Source: Nibribacter roseus (GTDB lineage Bacteria; Bacteroidota; Bacteroidia; Cytophagales; Hymenobacteraceae). From it: 64,000 nucleotides of DNA. The notes under the pieces are model-generated. The model saw only the letters and a program-made list of their open reading frames with translations, was not told the origin of the DNA and ran no database searches. Positions 1 through 9,557 of the stretch are shown in pieces (position 1 is the first letter of the stretch; every line of letters begins with the position of its first letter). The stretch spans positions 655,176 to 719,175 of the forward strand of contig NZ_JBHSYQ010000016.1 of NCBI RefSeq assembly GCF_042662225.1. The letters run 5' to 3'. Both the position numbers and the translations under genes were made by a program.

Positions 1-1112
1 GAAATAGATATTTGTGTAATGTCACGCAAACGGCTAAACACCCCTGTCACCACGCCATTCACAAAAACCGGAATTTTAGTGACATCAAATACCTGACGTG
101 GATGATCTGCCAGTGAAAAGCTTACCTCATAGTTAACTACTTCTCCTGTGACAGCTTTTTGCATACTATCCCAGCAAATAGGTTTTACCTCTTCGGGCAG
201 CAGGTCAATAAGTTGCATTTGCAACAGCTCTTCTTTCTCGGCTTGAAAATACTTTAGAAAGGCTGGGTTGGCATCTAGAATTAACCCTTCTTTATTTTGG
301 TAAATGATTAAATCAGGGTTGTTTAAAAAAAGAGCTCTGAAGCATTGCTCACGCTCCTTTAATTTTTCGCGGTCTATAACCCGTTCAGTGATGTCACGGG
401 CGCTGATTACTATTCCTCCTACTTCGGCATTATCAAGGTAGTTTATTCCATGCAATTCAAGCCATCGCCAGTTACCATCGGAATGCTGTACCCTGCACTC
501 TGATAAAGTTCCCTGACCCGATGCCAGTACCATCTCCCATGCTTCCTGCGCCTTGGCAAGGTCTTCGGGGTGCACCAGTTTAAAGGCATTGAAGTCTACT
601 AACGCATCTGTCTTACAACCTAATACTTTCTCGGTTGCACCGCTGGTGTACAGAAAATCACAGTTTTCATTCAATACAGCCTGCATGTCTGCTCCTTGGT
701 TGATGAGTGACCTCAGAAACTGTACTTTGCCGTTTTGAGTTGAGCTTTCATCTGCCACTGGTTGGTTTAATCTAGCCACACAGTACATACTTTGCTGCTC
801 CTCCACAAAAACAACTGACCAAGTCAGCCCCACACTCTTCCCGCTCTTCGTAAGGTAGCGGTTCTTAAAATCTACTACTTTTTTACCTTCTTTTATTATT
901 TCCTGAGTGACGGCTTTAGTCTTGGGTATATCTAACGGAGAGACGTAATCAATGAATTTTTTCCCTTCCAATTCAGAAGGAGCATATCCTAAAATTGCTT
1001 GACTAGCAGCACTGACATGTAAAAACAAACCATTTACATCAATGGTACAAATCATGTCACTAGAGAATTGAAGCAAGCCCTTGAGAACTTCTGCATCCCA
1101 GGTATTCGTCAT
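1..1112 (-). CDS. Multi-PAS sensor protein, N-terminal part (probable histidine kinase)
   Basis: An open frame runs from the ATG at 1112 leftward off the window edge with no stop (370 codons seen). Three consecutive PAS domains can be read: about residues 12-115 (FSSDMICTIDVNG), 120-250 (ending VISARDITERV) and 255-370 (NNPDLIIYQNKEG, ending SRLRDIT). The RDIT-type ends are the usual junctions between PAS domains and a following kinase or PAS unit. In this phylum such chains usually feed a histidine kinase, but the catalytic end lies outside the window, so the output domain is inferred. There is no signal peptide or membrane segment in the visible part, suggesting a cytoplasmic sensor. It is divergent from the M28 peptidase gene, with 469 bp between them. 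Confidence 0.85.
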   Translation of the reverse strand, partial: MTNTWDAEVLKGLLQFSSDMICTIDVNGLFLHVSAASQAILGYAPSELEGKKFIDYVSPLDIPKTKAVTQEIIKEGKKVVDFKNRYLTKSGKSVGLTWSVVFVEEQQSMYCVARLNQPVADESSTQNGKVQFLRSLINQGADMQAVLNENCDFLYTSGATEKVLGCKTDALVDFNAFKLVHPEDLAKAQEAWEMVLASGQGTLSECRVQHSDGNWRWLELHGINYLDNAEVGGIVISARDITERVIDREKLKEREQCFRALFLNNPDLIIYQNKEGLILDANPAFLKYFQAEKEELLQMQLIDLLPEEVKPICWDSMQKAVTGEVVNYEVSFSLADHPRQVFDVTKIPVFVNGVVTGVFSRLRDITQISI

Positions 1113-1581
1113 AGTATAGTATTTATATATTCTATTATATATCAGTTAATTTAAAGGGTATAATATTACTAAATTCAAAATAAAGTCCTTTAAATTAAGT
1201 TTATTATCAATTTTTATATTAATAATATCCTAAATCTACTTTACATAAAATTCTTCCTCACTTAGAAAGAAGCACAAAATCTCTCAACCAGTCAGCATTT
1301 TATAATTACCGATCTGGATTGAATTATTTGTTTGTTACGCAGCACCTACAAGTTAAAGTTTTTTCAATAAACAAGTTAATGTTAACTTAAAACTTTATCT
1401 GTTTTACCATCTCTATCACCTATATAGAAGCGCTTTTTGCAGGCATATATTCACCATTTCACTCAGGTAGGCATTCTTGAGCACTCCTAAAACAATTAAT
1501 TTTGACTTATTCTTCAGCCTCTCTCTACCTTCCTTGCATTTGAACTTGCCCCTATTCATCTACTTTTTATAACTTGGTCGC
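1113..1581. other. Intergenic region between divergent genes
   Basis: This 469 bp, very A+T-rich stretch separates the minus-strand PAS gene from the plus-strand M28 peptidase gene. I see no credible ORF, RNA gene or strong hairpin in it. It presumably carries both promoters; TGCATTTG near 1533 resembles a Bacteroidota -7 element but has no well-placed -33 partner. Confidence 0.6.
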
Positions 1582-3168
1582 ATGAAAACACACATACAAG
1601 CTATCAATAAGCGTCTGCTCTCTCTCCGGCAGGCACTTTTCCTCTTTGTCTTTTTTGCCGCTGCCACGGCGCAGGCGCAGACAAAAGACCCAATGGTGGA
1701 GCGCATCTTGAAAGAGGCAAACGAAAATTCACAACTGAAAATGTTGGCCCATGAACTGATGGATGGTATTGGCCCAAGGCTAGTTGGTACGCCGCAAATG
1801 AAGAAGGCGCATGACTGGGCAGTAGCCAAATACCAAAGCTGGGGTATTCCTGCCCGTAACGAGAAATGGGGAGAATGGCGCGGCTGGGAGCGCGGAACTT
1901 CTCATATAGACATGCTGCAGCCTTGGGTAAAATCTTTAGAGGGAACCCAATTGGCCTGGAACCCCAGCACCAAAAGCAAAGGCGTAACCGCAGAAGTAAT
2001 CACCTTACCAGAAGTAACCGATTCTGTTGCTTTCCAGAGATGGCTGCCAAGCGTGAAGGGTAAAATAGTTTTAATTTCAATGCCACAGGCTACTGGCCGC
2101 CCTGACTACAACTGGCAAGAGTTTGCCACCAAAGAATCATTTGACAAAATGAAGGCTGAGCGTACTGCTCAAACCGAAGCTTGGCGCGAAAAAATGCGCA
2201 GGATTGGCTACAATTCTCGCGAGCTGCCGGTAGCGCTGGAAAAAGCCGGCGCAGTGGGTATTGTCGCCTCTTACTGGTCTAACGGCTTTGGAGTTAATAA
2301 AATCTTCAGCGCCTATACCAAAAAAATACCTACCGTTGACCTTTCACTTGAAGATTACGGCCTTCTTTACCGCTTAGCTGAATCTGGTAGAGCCCCCAAA
2401 ATCAACATCAACACGCAGTCAAAAGAACTAGGGGTTGTACCTGCTTTTAACACCATAGCTGAAATCAAAGGATCTGAAAAGCCTAACGAGTACGTGATCT
2501 TGTCTGCCCACTTTGACTCTTGGGATGGCGCTACCGGCGCTACCGATAACGGTACCGGCACTATTGTAATGATGGAAGCCATGCGTATTCTGAAGGAAGT
2601 TTACCCTAACCCAAAAAGAACGATATTGGTAGGGCACTGGGGAAGCGAAGAGCAAGGCCTGAATGGTTCTCGTGCCTTTGTGGCGGACCACCCTGAAATT
2701 GTGAACAACGTTCAGGCAGTTTTCAACCAAGACAACGGAACCGGCAGAGTGGTGAACATCTCCGGACAAGGCTTCCTTCATGCGTATGATTATTTGGGCC
2801 GCTGGCTTTCTAAAGTACCTGCCGATATTCGTCAGCACATAGAGACCTCTTTCCCGGGCACTCCTGGCGGTGGCGGATCAGACTATGCATCCTTTGTGGC
2901 GGCTGGTGCACCGGCTTTCTCCCTTAGCTCCCTGAACTGGTCTTATTTCAACTACACCTGGCACACCAACCGAGACACCTATGACAAAATTGTTTTTGAT
3001 GATGTGCGCAACAACGTTATTCTCACCGCTATTTTGGCTTACATGGCCAGCGAAGACCCAGAGAAATCATCTAGGGAGAAAATAGTGATGCCAGTCAACC
3101 CAAGAACCGGACAGCAAACTAACTGGCCAGAGCAAAGGCAACCAACCCGCCGTGGCGGATTAGACTAA
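1582..3168 (+). CDS. Secreted M28 family zinc peptidase (aminopeptidase)
   Basis: 528 aa. The N-terminus has a basic stretch and hydrophobic core ending in AQAQ (about residues 1-34), a signal peptide. The C-terminal half carries the M28 co-catalytic zinc set: H310 in SAHFDSWDG, D322 in TDNGTG, catalytic E356 and ligand E357 in GSEEQG, D384 in NQDNG and H461 in WHTNRDTYD. An insert at about residues 140-300 corresponds to the PA-type domain common in this family. The family removes N-terminal amino acids from peptides; a periplasmic or extracellular role in peptide use is inferred. A strong hairpin follows 24 bp after the stop, so it is probably monocistronic. Confidence 0.93.
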   Translation: MKTHIQAINKRLLSLRQALFLFVFFAAATAQAQTKDPMVERILKEANENSQLKMLAHELMDGIGPRLVGTPQMKKAHDWAVAKYQSWGIPARNEKWGEWRGWERGTSHIDMLQPWVKSLEGTQLAWNPSTKSKGVTAEVITLPEVTDSVAFQRWLPSVKGKIVLISMPQATGRPDYNWQEFATKESFDKMKAERTAQTEAWREKMRRIGYNSRELPVALEKAGAVGIVASYWSNGFGVNKIFSAYTKKIPTVDLSLEDYGLLYRLAESGRAPKININTQSKELGVVPAFNTIAEIKGSEKPNEYVILSAHFDSWDGATGATDNGTGTIVMMEAMRILKEVYPNPKRTILVGHWGSEEQGLNGSRAFVADHPEIVNNVQAVFNQDNGTGRVVNISGQGFLHAYDYLGRWLSKVPADIRQHIETSFPGTPGGGGSDYASFVAAGAPAFSLSSLNWSYFNYTWHTNRDTYDKIVFDDVRNNVILTAILAYMASEDPEKSSREKIVMPVNPRTGQQTNWPEQRQPTRRGGLD

Positions 3169-3191
3169 TTCTATCCATTACAGGTTAAACT

Positions 3192-3231
3192 AATACAGAA
3201 GAGGCACCCAAAGGGGTGCCTCTTCTGTATT
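3192..3231 (+). terminator. Hairpin terminator after M28 peptidase gene
   Basis: Perfect 18 bp inverted repeat (3192-3209 against 3214-3231) with a 4 nt loop, 24 bp after the stop codon. There is no long T tract, so it may act as a weak terminator or as 3' end protection. Confidence 0.7.
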
Positions 3232-3398
3232 GATTATGCTCTTCAGCTTAAAGCTCATAAAAAAATGCGTAGGCTTTTCTCTTTCTTTAGAAGATAAGTA
3301 CCTTTATGGTAATCGCACCAAAGCGAAGATTTCCCCCACTAAATACAGTATCAAGTTTCTTTGGCTCGTTTGGGTTGAGGTATATATTTTAATTGCAT

Positions 3399-4754
3399 AT
3401 GGGGGGTAGCATAGTAGGAAAAACCTTTACCTCAATTCAAGTTGCTTGGGCAGACCTCATTGGCCCAGTAGATAAATTTCTGCTGGAGCACAGAGTTTAT
3501 AACACCTTTTGCCTTATCACCATCATTGCCGTAGGCTACAACATTCCCTTCAATTATGCGGTAGGATTGTATTGGTCTTCTTTTTTATCTGCGTTCATGA
3601 TGGTGGTATTGGCCACTTCCTACTACCTCTCCAGATTTAGACAGAAACATCAAACTAGTTTTGTTCTGTCTGCTGCTACCGTTACGGCGGTTTTTGGAAT
3701 TAACTATTTTTTCAATGCTGGTATAAATGGCCCCACGCTGCTACTGCTAGCCTTATCTTATTTCCCTATTATGGCGGTAGCACCAGCCAGTCAACGCTGG
3801 TTGTGGACCTCGGCTAATATAATATTGATGGTGGCCCTGATGGTGATAGAGTTCCTATACCCCCAGTCTGTCTCCGGCCACTATACTACCCGTGAAAGCC
3901 AGTTTGTAGACATGGCCTCCTCTTACATGATTGTTTTCATTCTGATAAGAGTGTGCACTGTATACCTGGTAAAGAGCTACAATGCCGCCAGATTTGCCTC
4001 TGAGCAGGCGGCGCTTGAGCTGCAATACCTCAACCAAGATAAAAACAAGCTTTTTTCAATTGTATCACATGACCTCCGCGCACCCTTGAGTAACATTAAA
4101 GGGTATTTGGAGATATTGGCTACATCAGACTTGCCAAACCACCGCCGGTCTGAAATAGAAAAACATTTACTTGTGGCCACCCAAAATACTCTGGAGATGC
4201 TCACAAACTTGTTGGCCTGGTCTAAAAACCAAATGGAAGGCGCTGAAAAAGAGTTTATTCCTTTGCAAGTGCGGCCATTGTTGGCCCCCACCCTTGAATT
4301 GTTCAGTGACATTGCCCGGGGCAAAGGCATAACCATTGAGAATCATATTTCTCCAGACATTGCTGTTACCGCTGATCCGGACATGCTCCAGCTCATTTTC
4401 CGGAACCTTGTGAACAATGCCATAAAATTCACCGCACTAGGTGGGCAGATTACTCTTGGCTCAGAAACAGTAGGCCAGTCTGCCATTTTTACCGTTACCG
4501 ATAGCGGCACCGGTACACCCGTCTCTCTTAAAAGTGATATATTCCTTTTGAAAGGCCACAGAACCTACGGTACTAAATCAGAAAAAGGCGTCGGCCTTGG
4601 TCTAGTTCTGTGCCGGGAATTTACGGAAGCCTTACAAGGCTCTATCTGGTTCGAAAACCATCCTCACTCCGGAACTACCTTTTACCTTCGTTTACCCTTG
4701 GCGCTGAATTTTACAACTCCTGCTGTGCCTGTACAGGAATTGGTAAAAGTTTGA
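3399..4754 (+). CDS. Membrane sensor histidine kinase
   Basis: 451 aa from the ATG at 3399 (an in-frame TTG lies two codons upstream). Residues about 25-205 contain several hydrophobic helices with no recognisable ligand domain. Then come the kinase boxes: H-box FSIVSHDLRAPLSNIKGYLE with the phospho-acceptor His about residue 224, N-box LIFRNLVNNAIKFT, G1 VTDSGTGTP and G2 KGVGLGLVLCREF. G1 has DSGTG followed by T rather than the usual DNGxGM, a mild variation. No response regulator is adjacent, so the partner is unknown. An orphan membrane-sensing kinase is the best description. Confidence 0.92.
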   Translation: MGGSIVGKTFTSIQVAWADLIGPVDKFLLEHRVYNTFCLITIIAVGYNIPFNYAVGLYWSSFLSAFMMVVLATSYYLSRFRQKHQTSFVLSAATVTAVFGINYFFNAGINGPTLLLLALSYFPIMAVAPASQRWLWTSANIILMVALMVIEFLYPQSVSGHYTTRESQFVDMASSYMIVFILIRVCTVYLVKSYNAARFASEQAALELQYLNQDKNKLFSIVSHDLRAPLSNIKGYLEILATSDLPNHRRSEIEKHLLVATQNTLEMLTNLLAWSKNQMEGAEKEFIPLQVRPLLAPTLELFSDIARGKGITIENHISPDIAVTADPDMLQLIFRNLVNNAIKFTALGGQITLGSETVGQSAIFTVTDSGTGTPVSLKSDIFLLKGHRTYGTKSEKGVGLGLVLCREFTEALQGSIWFENHPHSGTTFYLRLPLALNFTTPAVPVQELVKV

Positions 4755-5121
4755 TATTTCCTCAAGAGAAAAAATATCAAATCAGATTTTGGTAAAATTG
4801 ATAACAGGGCTCCTGCTACTGGAACTTTAGAAAATTAAGTTAATATATTTGCTGGCCTTCAAAGCCCCTCTCCTTTAATATTTTATTTACAAAAAAATGA
4901 ACTATCTATTATTTCAGAGTAGCAATATTTTCTGACTCAAATAGCTTATAGGAATTGGTATATCTGAAGGAGCTTTTAGGTAATGGATAAGATTGAGCTA
5001 CGCCTTAGGGAAAGCTCTAACTACGTTCTTTTTCCAAAGTGCTATAGACTTACCTAAACATGCTTTAAAATGAACGGCTGTTTTAGACCCACTTTTTTTA
5101 AAACAGGTCTAAAACAGCCGT
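4755..5121. other. Intergenic region between convergent genes
   Basis: About 370 bp between the histidine kinase (+) and M1 peptidase (-) stop codons. It is A+T-rich with no credible ORF. The only structured element is the long inverted repeat at 5067-5128. Confidence 0.6.
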
Positions 5122-5128
5122 TCATTTT
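5067..5128. terminator. Long perfect inverted repeat, likely bidirectional terminator
   Basis: Arms 5067-5089 and 5106-5128 are perfect 23 bp complements around a 16 nt A/T loop. The right arm overlaps the stop codon of the minus-strand M1 peptidase gene. The inner 40 bp (5078-5117) matches the dispersed palindrome family of this window; the extra flanking complementarity is unique to this copy. Confidence 0.75.
5078..5117. repeat. Dispersed 40 bp palindrome, copy 1
   Basis: Fits the family pattern CTGTTTTAGGCCTGTTTTT followed by its near reverse complement. This copy lies at the 3' end of the M1 peptidase gene. Confidence 0.75.
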
Positions 5129-6780
5129 ATTCTTTTCTCGCCTACGTAAAAATTCTCATCTACAGTCAAGCTCTTTATGGTTATTGGGAGCTTAGCTTCT
5201 TTCCAGGTGCCAGTAACTGGCTGTAGCCACTGCTCTTTCTGGTTTACCCACACCTTTACCGGAATACTGAAACCTTGTACAGAATTTGCCCAACGATAAA
5301 ATAATTTTTTACCTGCAAATCTGTACTCCAGCACCGGCACCTTTGTATCTCTCAAGTATTGATCAAAGAAAGACTTTAAATCTATTTGCAGCTGCTGACT
5401 CAGATAACTTTCTATTTGTTGAGTGGTAACGGTTTGGTGGTAGAAATCTTTGTTCAGCCCCCTCAGGACTTGACGCCACTTCTCATCATTGTTTACCAGC
5501 TGGCGCAGGGTGTGCAGCATATTGGCTCCTTTGTAATACATATCGCCGGAGCCGCTGTGGTTAACGTTATAAAACCCAATGATAGGCCGGTCGTTCATGA
5601 TGTTTTGCCTTGTTCCAATGACATACCCACTTCCTGCTTTTTTGCCGTAGTAGTACTCTACAAACAGATTTTCTGAGTAGGCGGTAAAGCTTTCATGAAT
5701 CCACATGTCGGCAATGTCTTTGTAGGTAATGTTGTTGGCAAACCACTCATGCCCACTTTCATGAATAATGATAAAGTCGAACTTTAGCCCCCAGCCAGTA
5801 CCGCTTAAATCTCTGCCCAAATAGCCATTTTGGTATTTATTACCGTAGGTAACTGAACTCTGATGCTCCATACCCAAATAAGGCACCTCTACCAGCTTAA
5901 AACCATCCTCATAAAACGGATAAGGACCAAACCAATGCTCAAAAGCCTTCAACATACGAGGTACATCTTTGAATTGCTTTTTGGCCTTCTCCAGGTTATA
6001 GCGCAGCACATAATAACTGCAGTCTAGCTTTCCTTTTTCGCCTATGTATTCTTCAGAGAAGTGAACATAATTTGCAATGTTCACATTCACCCCGTAATTG
6101 TTGATTGGGTTGGTAACGGCCCAGTGAAATGTTTGGGTACCGTCAGGGTGCGTCTCTGTTTTTCTGAGCCGACCATTTGACACGTTGATCAAGCCCTGCG
6201 GCACCCGCACCCGAATCATCATACTGTCCGGTTCATCATACATGTGGTCTTTGTTAGGCCAAAAAAGGCTGGCGCCGTCCCCTTGCACCGAGGTGGCTAT
6301 GAAAGGTTTGCCATTCGCGTCTTTCTGCCATGTTACTCCTCCGCTCCAGGGTGGGTTTATACTTACCTGCGGCTTGCCACCGTAATGCACCTCTACCGTT
6401 TCTTGTGCCCCCTGCTCCTGCTTCTTCTGAAGTGTCACGAACCAAGCATTTCCATCTTGCCTTACCTTCAACTTTGTGCCGTTTTGCACCACCTCAGTGA
6501 TTTGCATAGGTGGTTGCAGGTCTATCTGCATTACTTGCCTGGGTTCCAAAACTTTGTAACTGATATGATTAACTCCCTGCATGGTATTGTCTTGTAAATT
6601 TACCTGCATCTGCAGATCATAGTGTTCTAAATCCCACCAGACCCGCTCAGGGGTAATTGATCCGCGCAGTGTATCTTGGCGGGTGAAAGAGCTGGAATTC
6701 TGGGCAAAGGCAACGGTGCTCCCAAACATCAGCAAGAACCTCACGCTCCATTTAGTATATTTTCTGAGTATTAATTTCAT
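5122..6780 (-). CDS. Secreted M1 family metallopeptidase (aminopeptidase N-like)
   Basis: 552 aa with a signal peptide ending VAFAQ (about residues 1-27). The family's zinc site is complete: H340-E-S-G-H344, with the third ligand E363 in IHESFTAYSE, exactly the M1 spacing. The substrate-binding GAMEN-type motif appears as LGMEHQS upstream. M1 enzymes cleave N-terminal residues from peptides. At 552 aa it is the shorter form without the large C-terminal HEAT-like domain, common in Bacteroidota. It is convergent with the histidine kinase gene and divergent from cysM. A -7-like TACCTTTG on the minus strand at 6824-6831 lies 43 bp upstream of the start. Confidence 0.92.
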   Translation of the reverse strand: MKLILRKYTKWSVRFLLMFGSTVAFAQNSSSFTRQDTLRGSITPERVWWDLEHYDLQMQVNLQDNTMQGVNHISYKVLEPRQVMQIDLQPPMQITEVVQNGTKLKVRQDGNAWFVTLQKKQEQGAQETVEVHYGGKPQVSINPPWSGGVTWQKDANGKPFIATSVQGDGASLFWPNKDHMYDEPDSMMIRVRVPQGLINVSNGRLRKTETHPDGTQTFHWAVTNPINNYGVNVNIANYVHFSEEYIGEKGKLDCSYYVLRYNLEKAKKQFKDVPRMLKAFEHWFGPYPFYEDGFKLVEVPYLGMEHQSSVTYGNKYQNGYLGRDLSGTGWGLKFDFIIIHESGHEWFANNITYKDIADMWIHESFTAYSENLFVEYYYGKKAGSGYVIGTRQNIMNDRPIIGFYNVNHSGSGDMYYKGANMLHTLRQLVNNDEKWRQVLRGLNKDFYHQTVTTQQIESYLSQQLQIDLKSFFDQYLRDTKVPVLEYRFAGKKLFYRWANSVQGFSIPVKVWVNQKEQWLQPVTGTWKEAKLPITIKSLTVDENFYVGEKRIK

Positions 6781-6839
6781 TGATTTTTATCTTCTGGTCA
6801 GGTGCAAGTTAAGCCAGATAAAGCAAAGGTACCTCTTCC

Positions 6840-6879
6840 CTGTTTTAAGCCTGTTTTTAGAAAACCAGCTCCAAAACAA
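6840..6879. repeat. Dispersed 40 bp palindrome, copy 2
   Basis: Starts CTGTTTTAAGCCTGTTTTTA and matches the family consensus with a few substitutions in the right half. It lies upstream of the M1 peptidase gene. Confidence 0.7.
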
Positions 6880-7021
6880 CCGGTAGATTCTTGTGTTAGA
6901 GGCTTAATACTTAAAATACAGAATATTTCTTCATTTGTAACGCTCCTAAAGTCAATTCATTCTCCAGAAACAATCACTAATGAAGGCCCCTCTTGCATAG
7001 GTTTTTCTGCTTCTCAAAATT

Positions 7022-7061
7022 CAGTTTTCAGTCTGTTTTGAAGAAAAGAGGCTGAAAACTG
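7022..7061. repeat. Dispersed 40 bp palindrome, copy 3
   Basis: A well-formed copy: 11 bp arms 7021-7031 and 7052-7062 are perfect complements, with A/T-rich centre. It lies about 130 bp upstream of cysM. Confidence 0.75.
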
Positions 7062-7118
7062 ACTAATTTACTTCTTTCCTTCATCTTCTAATTTATTATG
7101 TTGTTTCTGCTGCATTCT

Positions 7119-7126
7119 TATATTTG
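7119..7126 (+). promoter_or_regulatory. Candidate cysM promoter -7 element
   Basis: TATATTTG matches the Bacteroidota -7 consensus TAnnTTTG, 64 bp before the cysM start. No good TTTG is seen 19-21 bp upstream (the nearest TTG leaves only 15 bp), so the call is tentative. Confidence 0.4.
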
Positions 7127-7190
7127 AAAAAAGGAATACCGAATTTCAGCATTTTACCGTACCACTAGTTTTACACAAAACACCGCCTCA

Positions 7191-8069
7191 ATGACTATAT
7201 TTGACCTTATAGGTAACACGCCTCTCATAGAGATTAAGAACCTTAACCCCAACCCTAAGGTAAAAATCTTAGGGAAGATGGAAGGGCAAAACCCAGCCGG
7301 CAGCGTGAAAGACAGACCTGCCTATGCCATGCTGAAGAACGCGTTGGAGCGTGGGGAAATAAAAAAGGGCGACAAACTAGTGGAGGCAACCAGCGGCAAC
7401 ACCGGCATTGCCTTGGCCATGGTGGCGCAGGCGCTGGGGCTGCACATTACCTTGATCATGCCAGATAACTCTACTGCTGAAAGAGTAAGGGCTATGGAAG
7501 CTTACGGTGCAAAGCTTATCTTAACTCCCGCCGAAAAAACCATTGAACACTCCCGTGCTGTAGCCGAAGACATGGCCGCAAACCAAGGCTATCACCTCCT
7601 GAACCAGTTCGGGAACCCCGACAACTACCGCGCCCACTACGCCAGCACCGGCCCTGAAATCTGGAAAGACACTCAAGGCAAGGTGACACATTTTGTTTCG
7701 GCTATGGGCACTACCGGTACCATTATGGGAGTTTCAAGATACCTGAAAGAGCAGAGCCAAGCGGTACAGATAGTAGGCACTCAACCTTCAGAGGGATCAA
7801 ATATACCCGGTATCAGAAGATGGTCTCCTGAATACCTGCCGGAGATATATGAACCAGCCCGTGTTGACAGAATTATAGATGTGAGTGAAGCAGACGCCGT
7901 GGCCATGACCAGAAGAATGGCCAAAGAAGAAGGTATATTGGCGGGCATGAGCAGCGGCGGTGCTTTATATGCCGCCACCAAACTAGCGCAGGAACTGGAG
8001 GAAGGCCTGATCGTCTTTATAGTCTGTGACCGCGGCGATCGCTACCTCAGCTCTGATTTATTTGAGTAA
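7191..8069 (+). CDS. cysM: Cysteine synthase B (O-acetylserine sulfhydrylase)
   Basis: 292 aa PLP fold-type II enzyme that makes cysteine from O-acetylserine and sulfide (or thiosulfate in CysM forms). The PLP lysine is K40 in NPAGSVKDR, the substrate loop is TSGNTG at 67-72, and the glycine-rich phosphate cradle is GTTGT about residues 172-176. Length and the PEYLP.IYEP stretch in the second half favour CysM over CysK; the exact sulfur donor cannot be told from sequence. It starts at the ATG at 7191, giving the usual family N-terminus. It stands alone, not in a sulfate assimilation operon. Confidence 0.9.
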   Translation: MTIFDLIGNTPLIEIKNLNPNPKVKILGKMEGQNPAGSVKDRPAYAMLKNALERGEIKKGDKLVEATSGNTGIALAMVAQALGLHITLIMPDNSTAERVRAMEAYGAKLILTPAEKTIEHSRAVAEDMAANQGYHLLNQFGNPDNYRAHYASTGPEIWKDTQGKVTHFVSAMGTTGTIMGVSRYLKEQSQAVQIVGTQPSEGSNIPGIRRWSPEYLPEIYEPARVDRIIDVSEADAVAMTRRMAKEEGILAGMSSGGALYAATKLAQELEEGLIVFIVCDRGDRYLSSDLFE

Positions 8070-8233
8070 GACTATAAACAAGCCAGAAGGCTGCCCTTTT
8101 TGTGCCGCTGAATCCTTAATTAGAGGTTTTAGTACAAAAGCCTTATTTGCCTTTAAGGTAGAAATGGGTCTCTTTCCGGCTATAGTTTATAAATTCAGTA
8201 ACCCATTCATTTATTACCGTAACTATATGAGTT

Positions 8234-8908
8234 ATGTTTGGAATGAATGATATACCCAAGTTTTTTCTGGCCTTTTTCCTGGTGCTACCCATCATCTCTT
8301 TTGTGCACGAGGCGGGGCACGTATTTTTCGCGTGGTTAATGGGGGGCAGAAACATTAAAGTAACCATTGGTACCGGCTCTGTTTTGTTCCGTATTGGCAT
8401 TCTGGAGGTGCGTAAATATTATTTTTATTACGGTCTCTGCACTTTCGATAACCTGAAACGTAACAAACGTTTTTCCAATATTCTGATTTTTGCCGGGGGA
8501 ACTATCTTTAATGCACTTGCTGCCATGTTGGTGATTCACCTAGTAGAAATTAACGCGCTTGAGACAGGCATTCTCACTTACCAGTTCACTTATTTTTCGT
8601 TGTATTATATCTTTTTTGCGTTACTGCCCATGCCCTACCCAGACGGTAGCTACAGTGACGGGAAGGTGATTCTTGACCTCATCCGGAACAAGGCACTGGT
8701 AAGTACGTACCGGGTAGAATGGAATGAGGAAAAAAAACAGTGGTGTGTGCTAGACCATGACAGGAACCTGGTGCAGAGTTTTGAAGACGAAGAAGCGGCC
8801 TTGAAAAAAGGCCATGAAGTAGCGCAACTGCACAGGCCAAGCCGCCTGTTGAATAGCAAAAGCGGAGAAGAAACAGAGGTGCACAACTTCCCCAAAATAC
8901 CCTTATAA
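8234..8908 (+). CDS. M50-like membrane metallopeptidase (site-2 protease-like)
   Basis: 224 aa. The first hydrophobic helix carries HEAGH (H25, E26, H29), the M50 zinc and catalytic motif. A later segment has LPMPYPDGSYSDGK, resembling the M50 second motif (NPxPxxDG), placing an Asp near the zinc. Three or four membrane helices span residues about 10-150. The final 70 residues are soluble and charged, with no recognised domain. Known site-2 proteases cut membrane-anchored regulators such as anti-sigma factors, but no such partner is next to it. The marC-like gene starts 14 bp downstream, suggesting a two-gene unit. Confidence 0.7.
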   Translation: MFGMNDIPKFFLAFFLVLPIISFVHEAGHVFFAWLMGGRNIKVTIGTGSVLFRIGILEVRKYYFYYGLCTFDNLKRNKRFSNILIFAGGTIFNALAAMLVIHLVEINALETGILTYQFTYFSLYYIFFALLPMPYPDGSYSDGKVILDLIRNKALVSTYRVEWNEEKKQWCVLDHDRNLVQSFEDEEAALKKGHEVAQLHRPSRLLNSKSGEETEVHNFPKIPL

Positions 8909-8922
8909 ATTAATCTACACTT

Positions 8923-9537
8923 ATGATACCAGCTATTTTTAGCTTTCTGGTCATGCTCAATCCCTTCGCCTTGTTTCTTTACCTGAAGCCGGTCATGAAT
9001 GATTTGTCAGACGCAGATTTCAAATCTGTATTTCTGAAAGCCTCCTTTATTTCATTTTCTATCTTTCTAATTTTTCTGCTTTTCGGGGACATTGTTTTTC
9101 AGAAGGTTTTCCGCATCAATTTTGAATCTTTCCGGATTTTTGGCGGCATCGTACTCTTCTCTTTTGCTTACATTTTTATTGTGCAGGGCAAAAAAGCTTT
9201 TATTCAGATCAAAGGTGACTTACATGATCTGGCTTCTGAAATAGCCCTGCCTTTCATGGTAGGAGCCGGTACTATCTCCCTCACCATTGTTATGTCAGAG
9301 CAGTTGGAACTATGGCAGGGTGTTGTTTCGCTGGCGGTGATCATGCTCTCGAACTTTGTCATCATCATGGGGCTTAAGCAAATCCGCCGCAGTATGCGCT
9401 CTAAAAATGTTCAGCAGGCATTTGACAAGAACATGGAGCTACTGCTGCGCATTAACGGCTTCTTTCTGGGTGCCATCGGCGTGGACATGGTGGTGACAGG
9501 CATCAGCAACCTGTTGGGTGTAACTACCCAAGCATAG
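8923..9537 (+). CDS. MarC family integral membrane protein
   Basis: 204 aa with six hydrophobic helices and the MarC pattern: an N-terminal MLNPFALFLY helix, FRIFGGIVLFSFAY, the LPFMVGAGTIS loop and a C-terminal GFFLGAIGVDMVVTGI helix. The biochemical function of the family is unresolved; early links to antibiotic resistance were not upheld. It follows the M50-like gene by 14 bp and is convergent with the Usp gene, whose stop lies 20 bp away. No hairpin fits in that short gap. Confidence 0.87.
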   Translation: MIPAIFSFLVMLNPFALFLYLKPVMNDLSDADFKSVFLKASFISFSIFLIFLLFGDIVFQKVFRINFESFRIFGGIVLFSFAYIFIVQGKKAFIQIKGDLHDLASEIALPFMVGAGTISLTIVMSEQLELWQGVVSLAVIMLSNFVIIMGLKQIRRSMRSKNVQQAFDKNMELLLRINGFFLGAIGVDMVVTGISNLLGVTTQA

Positions 9538-9557
9538 GTTGCTGCGCCATTATTTAA

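Larger units (their letters stand above)
6781..7190. other. Intergenic region between divergent M1 peptidase and cysM
   Basis: 410 bp carrying two copies of the dispersed palindrome (6840-6879 and 7022-7061), a candidate minus-strand -7 element (6824-6831) and a candidate cysM -7 element (7119-7126). Short ORFs here coincide with the repeats and are not credible genes. Confidence 0.6.
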
